NCBI GenBank assembly: GCA_037962975.1
Contig: CM075674.1
Coordinates: 89,358,501-89,422,500, forward strand
Length of the DNA stretch: 64,000 nt
Reading direction: 5' to 3'
Source of the DNA: Clitoria ternatea
Lineage: Eukaryota > Streptophyta > Magnoliopsida > Fabales > Fabaceae
Both the position numbers and the translations under genes were made by a program. Shown piece by piece: positions 11,314-21,339 of the stretch (positions are counted from its first letter, which is position 1; each line of letters begins with the position of its first letter). The notes under the pieces were generated by a model. That model saw nothing but the letters and a program-made list of their open reading frames with translations, had not been told where the DNA came from and did not search any database.

Positions 11314-12875
11314 TGTTAACCCGGCGATCTCAACCGTTCGTTTCCACCACCGGGTTGTTAATTGGCAAGCGTACCAATCGTTTGTAGTTTTCAAAATTTA
11401 GATATCGTTCCACTGGGATTGAAAGTCCAATAACAACAGTAATTTTCTATTTACTATGGTAAATGTGAAGGAAGTTATAGACAAAAGAATGATTTATATA
11501 CGATTTATACAATATTCACAGGATAGCATAATTGATTGGTACATAAGATAAAAAGAAAATGAAAATCTATCTAAAAAGTTGAGTTGCAATCTAGAATAGG
11601 TAAGATACTTGAGATAAACACAGATAAACAAATTATGTTGGAAATTGGATCCCTAATCTAGAATAACAATGAGGAACTCAAGACATGCATATTTAATCAT
11701 CAAGTTTCATGTTATTGCAGCTTAAAATCATTATAATCGATCCCTCGTGATATAAATTCTAAGAATTCACTGTAAAGTCCGATTCCTCGTGAGCTTTCTC
11801 AGTAAAAACTTGCATTAAGACCTGGCCTTATGGCAACAATGGTTAACAACCCCTATAGAATTGAGATACCAAGGGTATTCCAACTTTTACTTTCGTCAAA
11901 ACAAGTTTCAATACGGCATGAACAATCATTCTCCCGTTTGACATTCATACTAATAAAACAAGTTTCAATACACATGAAAATCATTCTCCCGTTTGACGTT
12001 CATATTAATAAAAGGTTGAAATACTAACATGGACTTGAATCATAAACATGCAGAGGTCGAATTCACAACATTATACTCAATAGATTAGTTCACCAATTCA
12101 CACATAAACAAATTAGTTACACATGGTGAAAGTAAAAACAACACTTACAGAGTTTGACATTACGAAGACGATGGGAAACTTCACGATACAACGATCACAG
12201 TACAACAAAACACACTCAAGTATCTAGAAAACTTTTCTAGAACTACAACTCACAAAAGAAGTACTCAAAGTCGAGCACAAGAGAGAAAAGAAGAGAATGG
12301 AATGCTGTGGGATGGGATGATTTGAATGGTGTTGGATGGCCCTATTTATAGGGCTGAGCAAGGGTGCTGACGCTACGCGTCAGTGTGACGCGTCACACCC
12401 CTGACTCAGCTTCCATTAAACAACTGATAATGGCCACTTCAAATTATTAAAATTGATCATGCTTGGCCACTTAGACGTGTCTCCACTGTGTTTTGGCCAT
12501 TTGTGTTGAGTGGGGTGGCCCTTGGTGCTGAGTGGGATGACCATTATTGGGTCAAAGCTGAGTGCTTGGCCAAGTTGGAAGTGGAGTCTACGCAGCTTTA
12601 ACGCTACGCGTGGATATGACGCGTAGCGTCAGCATCAAAAATAGTTGTTGATGCTACGCGTGGGATGAGGCTACGCGTCAGCTCCTCCAGTGTAATTTTC
12701 TCTTGATTTCTTAACTTTTTCACTGCAAAACTAGAGAAAATTGATCAAGGGTAGATTATTTCCAACAACATCCATTTATTGAATTTAAATCCTAATTTTC
12801 TAACAAATTAAACTAATTTTTATAATTTTTGTGAAATTTTTATTAAAAGATTTATTGTAAATTTGAGGACTAACA
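11314..12875 (-). repeat. Element C 3' LTR
   Basis: On the + strand it begins TGTTAACCCGG and ends GGACTAACA. It matches 18859-20420 over the full 1562 bp. It holds three pairs of ACGCGT boxes (12371-12394, 12602-12630, 12651-12680) and a TATA palindrome at 12340-12353. Confidence 0.93.
12340..12353 (-). promoter_or_regulatory. TATA box in element C 3' LTR
   Basis: CCCTATTTATAGGG reads CCCTATAAATAGGG on the - strand, a near-perfect plant TATA box. A pair of ACGCGT boxes ends about 20 bp upstream on the - strand. The 5' LTR copy is at 19885-19898. Confidence 0.7.
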
Positions 12876-12889
12876 AATACCCCCAACTT
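12876..12889 (-). promoter_or_regulatory. Element C polypurine tract
   Basis: On the - strand this reads AAGTTGGGGGTATT and abuts the 3' LTR. AAGTTGGGGGT is typical of Athila-like elements. Confidence 0.8.
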
Positions 12890-14142
12890 GAGACATTGCT
12901 CGTCCTCGAGCAAGAGAGAAAAATAAAAATAAAAATTTGGAATCAAATTTTTGAGTTAGTCCGAGAATTTACCACAAAAAATAATTACACAATTTAACTA
13001 ATTTATAATAATCAAAAATTGATATCAAATATAACAAAGGTTTAATGATAAAATTATTTACAATATTCTATTAACAACCAAGCAGAATTTCAGGCTTACC
13101 TCACAAGTGTTTATCTTTATGCAATTGGTAACCTGTTTCACTCAATCAATCATAAAATCAAGCGAATTTAACTTTGTTTGTCATCTAATCAATGGTTATT
13201 CATACAAAGTTAATTCAGAAATCACAAGGTCTTTTCATGGGTTGTAATGAGGCTTGCTTTACAAGAATCAATGGTTTTTCTTGGAATTCAAAAACCTGAA
13301 ATCATAAAAGAGCATTTTATAATTCTTAGGCTTTCTCTTGACCCAAACTTCTCATTTTCTTTTATTGATGAAAAATAAATACCCCCAACTTGATTCTTTT
13401 CACTACTTTTGACTTTGCTTTTCCATACTTTATTTTCTTTTGAAAAGAATCAAGTTGCTTATTTTCACTCCCCATTTTTTTTGAGAACACTCAAAATATT
13501 TTTCATTTATTTCAACTGCTCTTTTAATCAATCAAGTATAGGGAATGGTTAAAACAAATTTAGGTTTTAAGGGTACCAAGGAATTTTATTTTAGGCTCAA
13601 ATTGGCTTGCAAAGGATAAAAGAATTTTTACTAAGGTAAGCTGTTTGGCCCAAGGTTTTTCTCACCAAAAATGTCCCTTGATCATTTTCCTGAATTTTCT
13701 GTACAACAACACAAATCAGAGATTAAAGCAAAATCAATTCGAATTGAAAATATGTCAATTAAACCCTCAAGTGTTTAATAAGATCTCTCAACTTACCGGG
13801 TTATCGAAATTTGCTTGATGGTTAATAAACTTATTGTAATTAGATTTATCAAAATTCCTAAGTTAAAAAGAATCGATAATTGATTTTTACGAAATTGGTT
13901 TTATTGAGTAAAAACTTTAAGTGTATAAATTAACTTACTAAAAAATTTGATTGATTTATTCAAAGAAAATTTTATTTTTGGATTTTTAGATTATTTTTCG
14001 AATAGAATATACAAAAACAAATAATTACTTAAAAACACACCACATAATACCATAATATAAAGTGTAAATGTCAATGTAAATATAAACTAAAAATAACTGT
14101 ACTCAAAGTAAATGGAAGAAAAGATAAAATAAAATGGCATCA
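12890..14142 (-). other. Element C 3' untranslated region
   Basis: This is an AT-rich stretch of about 1.25 kb downstream (- strand) of the env-position gene. There is no coding frame. The second CCCCCAACTTGA block at about 13381-13395 resembles the purine tract at 12876 read in the same direction and may be a duplicated tract. Confidence 0.6.
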
Positions 14143-15441
14143 TCAATCCTCCATCTGATCATCATCATCCTCCTCCTCCTCATCACCATCAGAATCAGCC
14201 TGTGCGCCAGAAGATCCACCAGTCTTAGGGTAGGTAGGTAAATCACCGGGCCAAGCTACATGTGCTACAAACTCGGCCGGGGTAACATAAGGTGCTCCCT
14301 CTTCCTGTAACCTGTACTGATAAAATTCATCATGAAGATGAATATAAGCTCTGTGAGTGGCAGCCATAATCTGCATCATATGCTGATGCTCAAGTGATAT
14401 CCGGGCAAAGCCCTGTGTGACAGCATCAGTAGATAGAGGCTGCACTGGTGGTCTCCTCCTCCTAGGTCTGGGCTGAGCCTCCTGCTCTAGTGGTGGAAGC
14501 TCACACTGCTGCACAAAATAGTCTCTGTTCACTAGAACTTTAGGGACTCTCCCTGAAGAACTAGTGAATTCTGGTGAAGGTACAATGACTCCCTGCCTCC
14601 TCAGTAAGGCAGATATGATGAGAGGAAATAGAATGGGGCGGTTCACTTTATACCCAAGGGCATAAAAGTGAATCTGCTCAGATATAAGCTCAACAATGTC
14701 AATGGTATGGCCCTGGAGGATAGAAAAGAGAAGGCAACAACGCTCAACTGGAAGAGATGAAAGGTGAGTGACTGGAGTGATGTTATGGAGCATGAGGTGA
14801 GACCACGCCTGGGCTAGAGGGGTCAGCTGGGTCTTTAGGAGGTTAGATGGACTCCTTCCAACCTTACTCAGGTTGAAAAAGATTCCATCCTTGCTCAAGA
14901 AATGAGCAACCTCCTCGAGGGAGTATCCTAACTCTCCCTCAGCAGCAATCTTGTTTCTATTTTCCTTCCAGAAACAAGTGTCATCCTCAGGAGTAGGCTC
15001 CCAAGGGTTACCCAATAGGGTACTGATAGTATCCCGGTCATATGAAATATGCCGGCCCCTCACCCAACTCGTCCGTTGCTGTCCTATGCTAGGTGCGTCC
15101 TGGCGAGTCCTGAAGGCATTCGTATAAAATTCCATCCCTAAGATGGGGTCCCCCTCAGTAGGTAGAGAGAATAGAGGTCCCCATCTCCTCTGCTGAACTC
15201 CATCCTGAAGCTCAGGGTAATCTCCTGCACTCAAATCAAGGACCCTCTCCCAGATAAGTCTCTGGCCTTTGATTTGATGAAACCGTGCCCATTTCGCATC
15301 AGTGCGAAATCTGGTAGGATCCCTCGGTCCTAACGCCTCCTGTCCCTGAAGATCAGGATCCTCAGAGGTGGTGTCAGTATCCGTGGTCTTCCTCTGTCTT
15401 TTAGAGGGACCAGTAGTGGGAATGGATTTCCTTGGTGCCAT
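14143..15441 (-). CDS. Env-position protein of Athila-like element (putative plant transposon protein)
   Basis: The frame encodes 432 aa from the ATG at 15441-15439; the frame is open two codons further upstream but lacks an ATG there. It occupies the third-gene (env) position of Athila elements. The N-terminus is basic (MAPRKS..KRQRK). The middle, about residues 50-300, resembles the domain annotated in databases as putative plant transposon protein, with RFHQIKGQRLIWERVLDL near the start and a helical core. A proline/arginine stretch follows (PRPRRRRPPVQP), and the end is acidic (DEEEEDDDD). I see no convincing signal peptide or membrane segment, so a true envelope role is not supported. 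The ATG lies directly after CTTTTTGCAG, a good 3' splice acceptor, which suggests translation from a spliced subgenomic RNA. The molecular function is unknown. Confidence 0.78.
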   Translation of the reverse strand: MAPRKSIPTTGPSKRQRKTTDTDTTSEDPDLQGQEALGPRDPTRFRTDAKWARFHQIKGQRLIWERVLDLSAGDYPELQDGVQQRRWGPLFSLPTEGDPILGMEFYTNAFRTRQDAPSIGQQRTSWVRGRHISYDRDTISTLLGNPWEPTPEDDTCFWKENRNKIAAEGELGYSLEEVAHFLSKDGIFFNLSKVGRSPSNLLKTQLTPLAQAWSHLMLHNITPVTHLSSLPVERCCLLFSILQGHTIDIVELISEQIHFYALGYKVNRPILFPLIISALLRRQGVIVPSPEFTSSSGRVPKVLVNRDYFVQQCELPPLEQEAQPRPRRRRPPVQPLSTDAVTQGFARISLEHQHMMQIMAATHRAYIHLHDEFYQYRLQEEGAPYVTPAEFVAHVAWPGDLPTYPKTGGSSGAQADSDGDEEEEDDDDQMED

Positions 15442-16597
15442 CTGCAAAAAGTAAAAATTTTAAAATTAAACACACATTAAAAAGTAAATCACATATTAAT
15501 AATCCTATACAATTATCCAAATATTTACATAAAATTTAAAACATAAATATTTTTGTTTTTTCTAAAATTGAAATTCACATACACAACAACATATTTTTGT
15601 ATTTTTGTGATTTATAAAGAAAGTTAACATACATATTTTTAAGTAATCAAATTTTCAAAACAAAATACAATTTATTCAAAATTTATACAAATTTATTTTT
15701 ATATTTTTATGCAAGAAAGTATAACAAATACTAAATATGAAAATTTATTAATTTAAAAAAAAACAACAAATAACAAACACACAACATGTTAAACAAATTA
15801 ACAAAAATTAACAAAAATTAAAAACAGAGGCTGACGCTACGCGTGGTGGGATGCTACGCGTCAGCCTGTTCTGCCCACGCTACGCGTCTGTGGGACGCTA
15901 CGCGTGGGCTCTCAGTTCATCCTCACGCTACGCGTCAGTGGGACGTTACGCGTGAGCTGCGCAGAACAGAGAAAACAGGGGTTGCACAGCAGCAACCCCT
16001 TTCAAACCACATTATATCCATTCAATTTCCTAATTCTAACAACAATCAATTCCAATGGTCTTCTAATCCTAATCCTAACCACATTTATTTCTAAAATTTA
16101 AAAAATTAAAAACAAAACTTAAAGAGAAAAGATTAGAACACTTACTTGTGGTTCCTTGATCAATAGGATTGAGAAGGTTTGGAAGAGAGAAAAGGAGGTT
16201 TCGAAAATTTAGGTTTTTGAAAACTAAGTGAGGCAGAGAGGAGATTTTAGGTTTTAAAACCTAAGATGGGCCTCTCTGGTTCAGTTTTAAAAACTGAACG
16301 TGGGCTCTGACGCTACGCGTGGATAGGACGCTACGCGTCAGGTCCAAAATTCAGAGTCCACGCTACGCGTCACAGTGGCGCTACGCGTAGGCTTCTGTTT
16401 TTGATTTTTCAAAATTTTGATTTTCAAAAAACTTTTTCTTTTCAGTTTTAAACTCCTTTTCTTTTCAAAATAAATTTTCTATCTAAAGATTTGAAGAAAT
16501 TAATCTTTTTTTTTAAAATTTGAAAATAACAAGAAAAGAATGAGTTGCCTCCCATTGAGCGCTAGATTTAATGTCTCCAGCCAGACATTACCTCTGA
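15442..16597 (-). other. Element C spacer replacing reverse transcriptase and integrase, with ACGCGT boxes
   Basis: Athila elements carry about 3 kb of reverse transcriptase, RNase H and integrase here; this spacer is only 1.15 kb and shows none of their motifs. It contains five pairs of CTACGCGT boxes, three pairs in 15834-15955 and two pairs in 16311-16389, in the same paired form as in the LTRs. The rest is AT-rich. A TTTTTGCAG acceptor lies at its downstream end. Confidence 0.8.
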
Positions 16598-18700
16598 TTA
16601 ATCAGGTGGTTTCCCAATATTCGTTGAGAAATCACCTGTCTTTTTCTTTCTCCTTCTTCTTTTCCGATGCTTAATTACCTGTTTTTCATCTTTCAAGGCA
16701 TCGGTTAATTTAAAATAATTTAATTGATTGGGAAAAGATATACCTGGTTCGGTTGAAGGGTAAACTTTTTCCTCATTACTTGTCCTAAGATGTTCATGAG
16801 CACTGAAGCTTACCTCTTCTTCATAAACCTTGACTGCAACCATACTTTGATCGACATCTACTCTAATCCTTGCAGTCTTCATGAAAGGTCTTCCTAGGAT
16901 CAGGGGAATTTCAGTATCCTCCTTCATATCCAGTACTACAAAGTCAACCTTGAAGTGGTACTTGTCAACCTTTACCAATACATCTTCCACAATCCCAAAA
17001 GGTTTTTTGACAGAGCGATCCGTAAACTGTAATTCTGTCTTTGCTTCTTTTAGCTCATATTCACCAATGCGCTTTATTAATTCTAAGGGCATCAAGTTGA
17101 TGTTAGCCCCTAAATCTAATAACGCATTCTTGATGTTGATATTTCCAATTATTACAGGAATGGTGAAACTCCCCGGATCTTTACATTTTTTTGGGGTTAT
17201 ACAGTTTGTTTCTTGCTCTGTATTTTCTTGCACATTTTTTTCTTTTTCATTTTTTTCATTTTTTTCTATTTTTTCACTTTCTTTTTCTTCTTCTTCTTTC
17301 TTTTTCTCACTCTTTTCTTTGCAATCAATTTTTACAACATCAGAAGAAATAACATTACATTGTTCCCTTGGGTTTTGAGTGTTTGCAGTAAACCCAGAAC
17401 TCTTTAATTCGGCTATTTCTTTTGCAAGCTGATCCATTTGTATGTCTGATGCTTTCCGGGCAGCTTCATTTGTTTCCACAAACTGCAATAGCTGTTGAAT
17501 AGATTCCTCTATCCTTGTCAATCTTGCATTGTCAGTTTGTTGTTGCTTAAACTGATTGTTAGGAGGTCGGTTGGAAGGTCCAGTGTCCTGTCTCCAGCCA
17601 ATATTCTGATTTTGCCAACCCTGTAGGTAATTGTTAGGAAAAGAATTTCCATGATTGAAAGGAAAATTACCTAAGGGTGCTCTTTGATGGTTCATGAAAT
17701 TGGCTTGCTCTTGCTCATTTCCACAGTAACCACATGGTTGTTCTCCCATGCAGTGCATACATTGTTTAAGTTGAGCAGGGGGTGGTGATGTTACTTGAGC
17801 AATTTGGAGTTTCTCTAATTGCTTGCTCATAACTTCAATTTGTTGGGTCAGTAATTTTTGTTGAGCCAACACCGCATCATTTACTCCCAATTCGAGCATT
17901 CCTGGCTTCCTCTGTACATTACTTCTTTTGTGCTTTGCTTGGCGGTCATTGATAGCCATTGATTCCAATATTTCTATGGCTTCCTCCACAGTCTTGTTCA
18001 TTAAAGAACCACCTGCACAAGCATCTAACATCATCTTGAACTGAGGCAATAAACCATGGTAAACGATTCTTACCTTTTCGGCATCATCCAAGTTGTGGTT
18101 TGGACATTTTCTCAAGAGTGCCTTGAATCGTTCCCATGTCTCTCCTAATGATTCATCATTATTTTGAGAAAAAGAGTGTATGGATGTCATTGCTTCAAAA
18201 TATTTTGAAGGAGAATAAAATCTTTCCAAAAATTTTCTTTCAACATCGGACCAATTTGTAAAACTACACGGTGGGCAAGATTTAAACCATTCTTTTGCTT
18301 TACCAATCAATGAAAAAGGGAAAAGTCTCATGTAAACAGACTTTTCTTGATTGGGTTCAAAACCAATTGTGTTGCATAACTCATAAAAAACAGTTAAATG
18401 TTCATATGGTTCTTCATGATTTAAGCCAGCAAATTGATTGTTTTGAATAATATTTAAAGTGGCAGGTTTAATCTCCACTGGTACAACAGGTCCTTGAAAC
18501 ATTCCCGAAACTCTGGGTGGACCATTAATAGCAGCAAATTGTCCCAATGTTCTCCTTTCAGCAGCCATATTTGAATTTTCAAAATTAGAAATAGAAGAAG
18601 ATTTAGTTTGTGTTTTAGATTTCAAAGACTTGATTTTCTTTACAAACTTTTCTATCTCAAGATCAAAATAAATTTTACCTGCGGTAGATCGAGTTTGCAT
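16598..18700 (-). CDS. Athila-type Gag-protease
   Basis: The frame encodes 700 aa from the ATG at 18700 (MQTRSTAGK); the frame is open five codons upstream but without an ATG. It encodes the capsid protein and protease of the element. The gag domain lies at about residues 75-265, with conserved EWF and FLERFY blocks. A Cys-rich knuckle-like CMHCMGEQPCGYC is at about 312-328. A helical LTRIEESIQQLLQ stretch and a Lys/Glu-rich run (about 463-492) follow. The retropepsin has LLDLGANINLMP at about 525-537 (catalytic Asp, with DLGA in place of DTGA, normal in this lineage) and ILGRPF at about 598. The C-terminus is strongly basic (KHRKRRRRKKK). The frame ends where reverse transcriptase should begin, so the missing enzymes were deleted cleanly at the protease boundary. 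Confidence 0.9.
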   Translation of the reverse strand: MQTRSTAGKIYFDLEIEKFVKKIKSLKSKTQTKSSSISNFENSNMAAERRTLGQFAAINGPPRVSGMFQGPVVPVEIKPATLNIIQNNQFAGLNHEEPYEHLTVFYELCNTIGFEPNQEKSVYMRLFPFSLIGKAKEWFKSCPPCSFTNWSDVERKFLERFYSPSKYFEAMTSIHSFSQNNDESLGETWERFKALLRKCPNHNLDDAEKVRIVYHGLLPQFKMMLDACAGGSLMNKTVEEAIEILESMAINDRQAKHKRSNVQRKPGMLELGVNDAVLAQQKLLTQQIEVMSKQLEKLQIAQVTSPPPAQLKQCMHCMGEQPCGYCGNEQEQANFMNHQRAPLGNFPFNHGNSFPNNYLQGWQNQNIGWRQDTGPSNRPPNNQFKQQQTDNARLTRIEESIQQLLQFVETNEAARKASDIQMDQLAKEIAELKSSGFTANTQNPREQCNVISSDVVKIDCKEKSEKKKEEEEKESEKIEKNEKNEKEKNVQENTEQETNCITPKKCKDPGSFTIPVIIGNINIKNALLDLGANINLMPLELIKRIGEYELKEAKTELQFTDRSVKKPFGIVEDVLVKVDKYHFKVDFVVLDMKEDTEIPLILGRPFMKTARIRVDVDQSMVAVKVYEEEVSFSAHEHLRTSNEEKVYPSTEPGISFPNQLNYFKLTDALKDEKQVIKHRKRRRRKKKTGDFSTNIGKPPD

Positions 18701-18833
18701 ACACAAACTAGACAAAGAAAGTTAGTATAACAATAAGTAAAAAAAATAATAAATAATCAAAAATTTAACTAAGGTAAAAAAATAATATTTACCACGGTAA
18801 TTAAAAATTTACTGTTTTACTGAAACAATTCAA

Positions 18834-18851
18834 TCCCCGGCGACGGCGCCA
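18834..18851 (-). promoter_or_regulatory. Element C primer-binding site (tRNA-Asp type)
   Basis: On the - strand it reads TGGCGCCGTCGCCGGGGA, beginning seven bases from the 5' LTR. It differs at one position from TGGCGCCGTTGCCGGGGA, the usual Athila site complementary to tRNA-Asp. Confidence 0.85.
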
Positions 18852-18858
18852 GAAAACT

Positions 18859-20420
18859 TGTTAACCCGGTGATCTCAACCGTTCGTTTCCACCACCGGGT
18901 TGTTAATTGGCAAGCGCACCAATCGTTTGTAGTTTTCAAAATTTAGATATCGTTCCACTGGGATTGAAAGTCCAATAACAACAGTAATTTTCTATTTACT
19001 ATGGTAAATGTGAAGGAAGTTATAGACAAAAGAATGATTTATATACAATTTATACAATATTCACAGGATAGCATAATTGATTGGTACATAAGATAAAAAG
19101 AAAATGAAAATCTATCTAAAAAGTTGAGTTGCAATCTAGAATAGGTAAGATACTTGAGATAAACACAGATAAACAAATTATGTTGGAAATTGGATCCCTA
19201 ATCTAGAATAACAATGAGGAACTCAAGACATGCATATTTAATCATCAAGTTTCATGTTATTGCAGCTTAAAATCATTATAATCGATCCCTCGTGATATAA
19301 ATTCTAAGAATTCACTGTAAAGTCTGATTCCTCGTGAGCTTTCTCAGTAAAAACTTGCATTAAGACCTGGTCTTATGGCAACAATGGTTAACAACCCCTA
19401 TAGAATTGAGATACCAAGGGTATTCCAACTTTTACTTTCGTCAAAACAAGTTTCAATACGGCATGAACAATCATTCTCCCGTTTGACATTCATACTAATA
19501 AAACAAGTTTCAATACACATGAAAATCATTCTCCCGTTTGACGTTCATATTAATAAAAGGTTGAAATACTAACATGGACTTGAATCATAAACATGTAGAG
19601 GTCGAATTCACAACATTATACTCAATAGATTAGTTCACCAATTCCAACATAAACAAATTAGTTACACATGGTGAAAGTAAAAACAACACTTACAGAGTTT
19701 GACATTACGAAGACGATGGGAAACTTCACGATACAACGATCACAGTACAACAAAACACACTCAAGTATCTAGAAAACTTTTCTAGAACTACAACTCACAA
19801 AAGAAGTACTCAAAGTCGAGCACAAGAGAGAAAAGAAGAGAATGGAATGCTGTGGGATGGGATGATTTGAATGGTGTTGGATGGCCCTATTTATAGGGCT
19901 GAGCAAGGGTGCTGACGCTACGCGTCAGTGTGACGCGTCACACCCCTGACTCAGCTTCCATTAAACAACTGATAATGGCCACTTCAAATTATTAAAATTG
20001 ATCATGCTTGGCCACTTGGACGTGTCTCCACTGTGTTTTGGCCATTTGTGTTGAGTGGGGTGGCCCTTGGTGCTGAGTGGGATGACCATTATTGGGTCAA
20101 AGCTGAGTGCTTGGCCAAGTTGGAAGTGGAGTCTACACAGCTTTGACGCTACGCGTGGATATGACGCGTAGCGTCAGCATCAAAAATAGCTGTTGATGCT
20201 ACGCGTGGGATGAGGCTACGCGTCAGCTCCTCCAGTGTAATTTTCTCTTGATTTCTTAACTTTTTCACTACAAAACTAGAGAAAATTGATCAAGGGCAGA
20301 TTATTTCCAACAACATCCATTTATTGAATTTAAATCCTAATTTTCTAACAAATTAAACTAATTTTTATAATTTTTGTAAAATTTTTATTAAAAGATTTAT
20401 TGTAAATTTGAGGACTAACA
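18859..20420 (-). repeat. Element C 5' LTR
   Basis: This is the partner of 11314-12875, the same 1562-bp length. Read on the - strand it runs from 20420: ACGCGT box pairs at 20225-20150 and 19939-19915, TATA palindrome 19898-19885, then the presumed transcription start near 19860. Confidence 0.93.
19885..19898 (-). promoter_or_regulatory. TATA box in element C 5' LTR
   Basis: It reads CCCTATAAATAGGG on the - strand, with the box pair ACGCGTCAC/ACGCTACGCGTCA about 20 bp upstream. This is the likely promoter for the genomic RNA of C. Confidence 0.72.
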
Positions 20421-20425
20421 AAACT

Positions 20426-20492
20426 ATAGAGGGGTTTATGAATGAGTTTACTGATGATAGTTGAATCTTATGTTATGATTATAGATATTGAG
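20426..20492 (+). other. Element A leader, right part
   Basis: A leader resumes after the AAACT duplication and runs to the gag ATG at 20493. Confidence 0.6.
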
Positions 20493-21339
20493 ATGGCCTG
20501 TCATCGTCAAGATAACGATGACGCTATAACTAGAGCTTTGAATCGTTTTGCGAACCTCCTCGAGTCGCAAAACCATGATAGACAAGAAGCAAAAAGACAA
20601 CTTGATCCTGTTGTTCAAGGTAGTCAGGGCCTTGACAGGTTCTTGAAGTGGAAACCATTTGAGTTCCATGGTGGATTCAGGCCTGAACAAGCTTATGTTT
20701 GGATCCGAGATGTTGAGCGAATCTTTGATAGTTTCGAATGCAATGAGCTCCAGAAAGTGGAGTATGTTGTTTTTATGATGAGAGATGAAGCTGAGACTTG
20801 GTGGAGACTCACCAAGAGTAGAATGGTTGCTGTTGCTATTCCCTTGACTTGGGAAAAATTTAAACTTGAACTCATGAGGAAGTATGTGCCCGAAAGCTAC
20901 AAGAGTAAGAAGGAACTCGAGTTCATGGAACTCAAGCAAGGCACAATGACGGTGGAAGAGTATGCTTCCAAATTCGAAGAACTCTGGGAATTCTACCCTC
21001 CTTATCAATAAGAGGGAACTGAAGCCTTAAAATTTGTGAAGTTCGAGAAAGGTCTACGCCCTGATATTCAAAGGGCCATATGTCACTAAGAAATCCGAAG
21101 CTTCACGGTACTTGTGAATAAGTGTCGTATTTATGAAGAACATGCTCCCCCGTATCATTCTAAATTTGACTCTAAGTTAAAGGGTCAATCTTCTAGTTTC
21201 AAGAGGCAAGGAAATCTCAGAAGGGGACATTTTTAGAGGGGTACTCATTCTAATGTCCAAGCTAGAGGCGGTGGACATGGTAACACCTTTGGCCGAGGTG
21301 ATGTAAATGCCAATGGGCCGAGATGTTATAGGTGTGGAG
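20493..21339 (+). pseudogene. Element A gag, 5' part (broken)
   Basis: The frame begins MACHRQDNDDAITRALNRF and shows the gypsy gag core: FLKWKPFEFHGG, AYVWIRDVERIF, VEYVVFMMRDEAETWW, TWEKFKLELMRKYVPES and MTVEEYASKFEEL, which is Tekay/Del-type. Stops occur at 21009-21011, at about 21087 and at about 21234. An RG/G-rich stretch follows, and the sequence stops within the zinc knuckle at CYRCG, where element D is inserted. The knuckle continues at 33131 (GPHHIREC). It is not functional. Confidence 0.88.

Larger units (their letters stand above)
11314..20420 (-). mobile_element. Element C: Athila-like non-autonomous LTR retrotransposon
   Basis: Two LTRs of exactly 1562 bp (11314-12875 and 18859-20420) flank a 6-kb body, with a perfect 5-bp TSD AAACT. 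I count about 15 differences between the LTRs, so insertion was recent. The order read on the - strand is: LTR, tRNA-Asp-type primer site, gag-protease, a spacer with CTACGCGT boxes, an env-position gene, a long 3' untranslated region, purine tract, LTR. This is Athila order, but reverse transcriptase, RNase H and integrase are absent between protease and the env-position gene. The element therefore depends on enzymes from elsewhere although both remaining genes are open. Confidence 0.93.

Noticed and set aside
14143..15441. Reading the env-position protein as a true viral envelope glycoprotein
   Set aside because: No signal peptide, fusion or membrane segment is visible; it fits the plant transposon protein family better.
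16881..17407. 165- and 64-codon + strand frames
   Set aside because: Shadows of the gag-protease gene on the - strand; Ser/Phe-rich because they oppose the Lys/Glu run.
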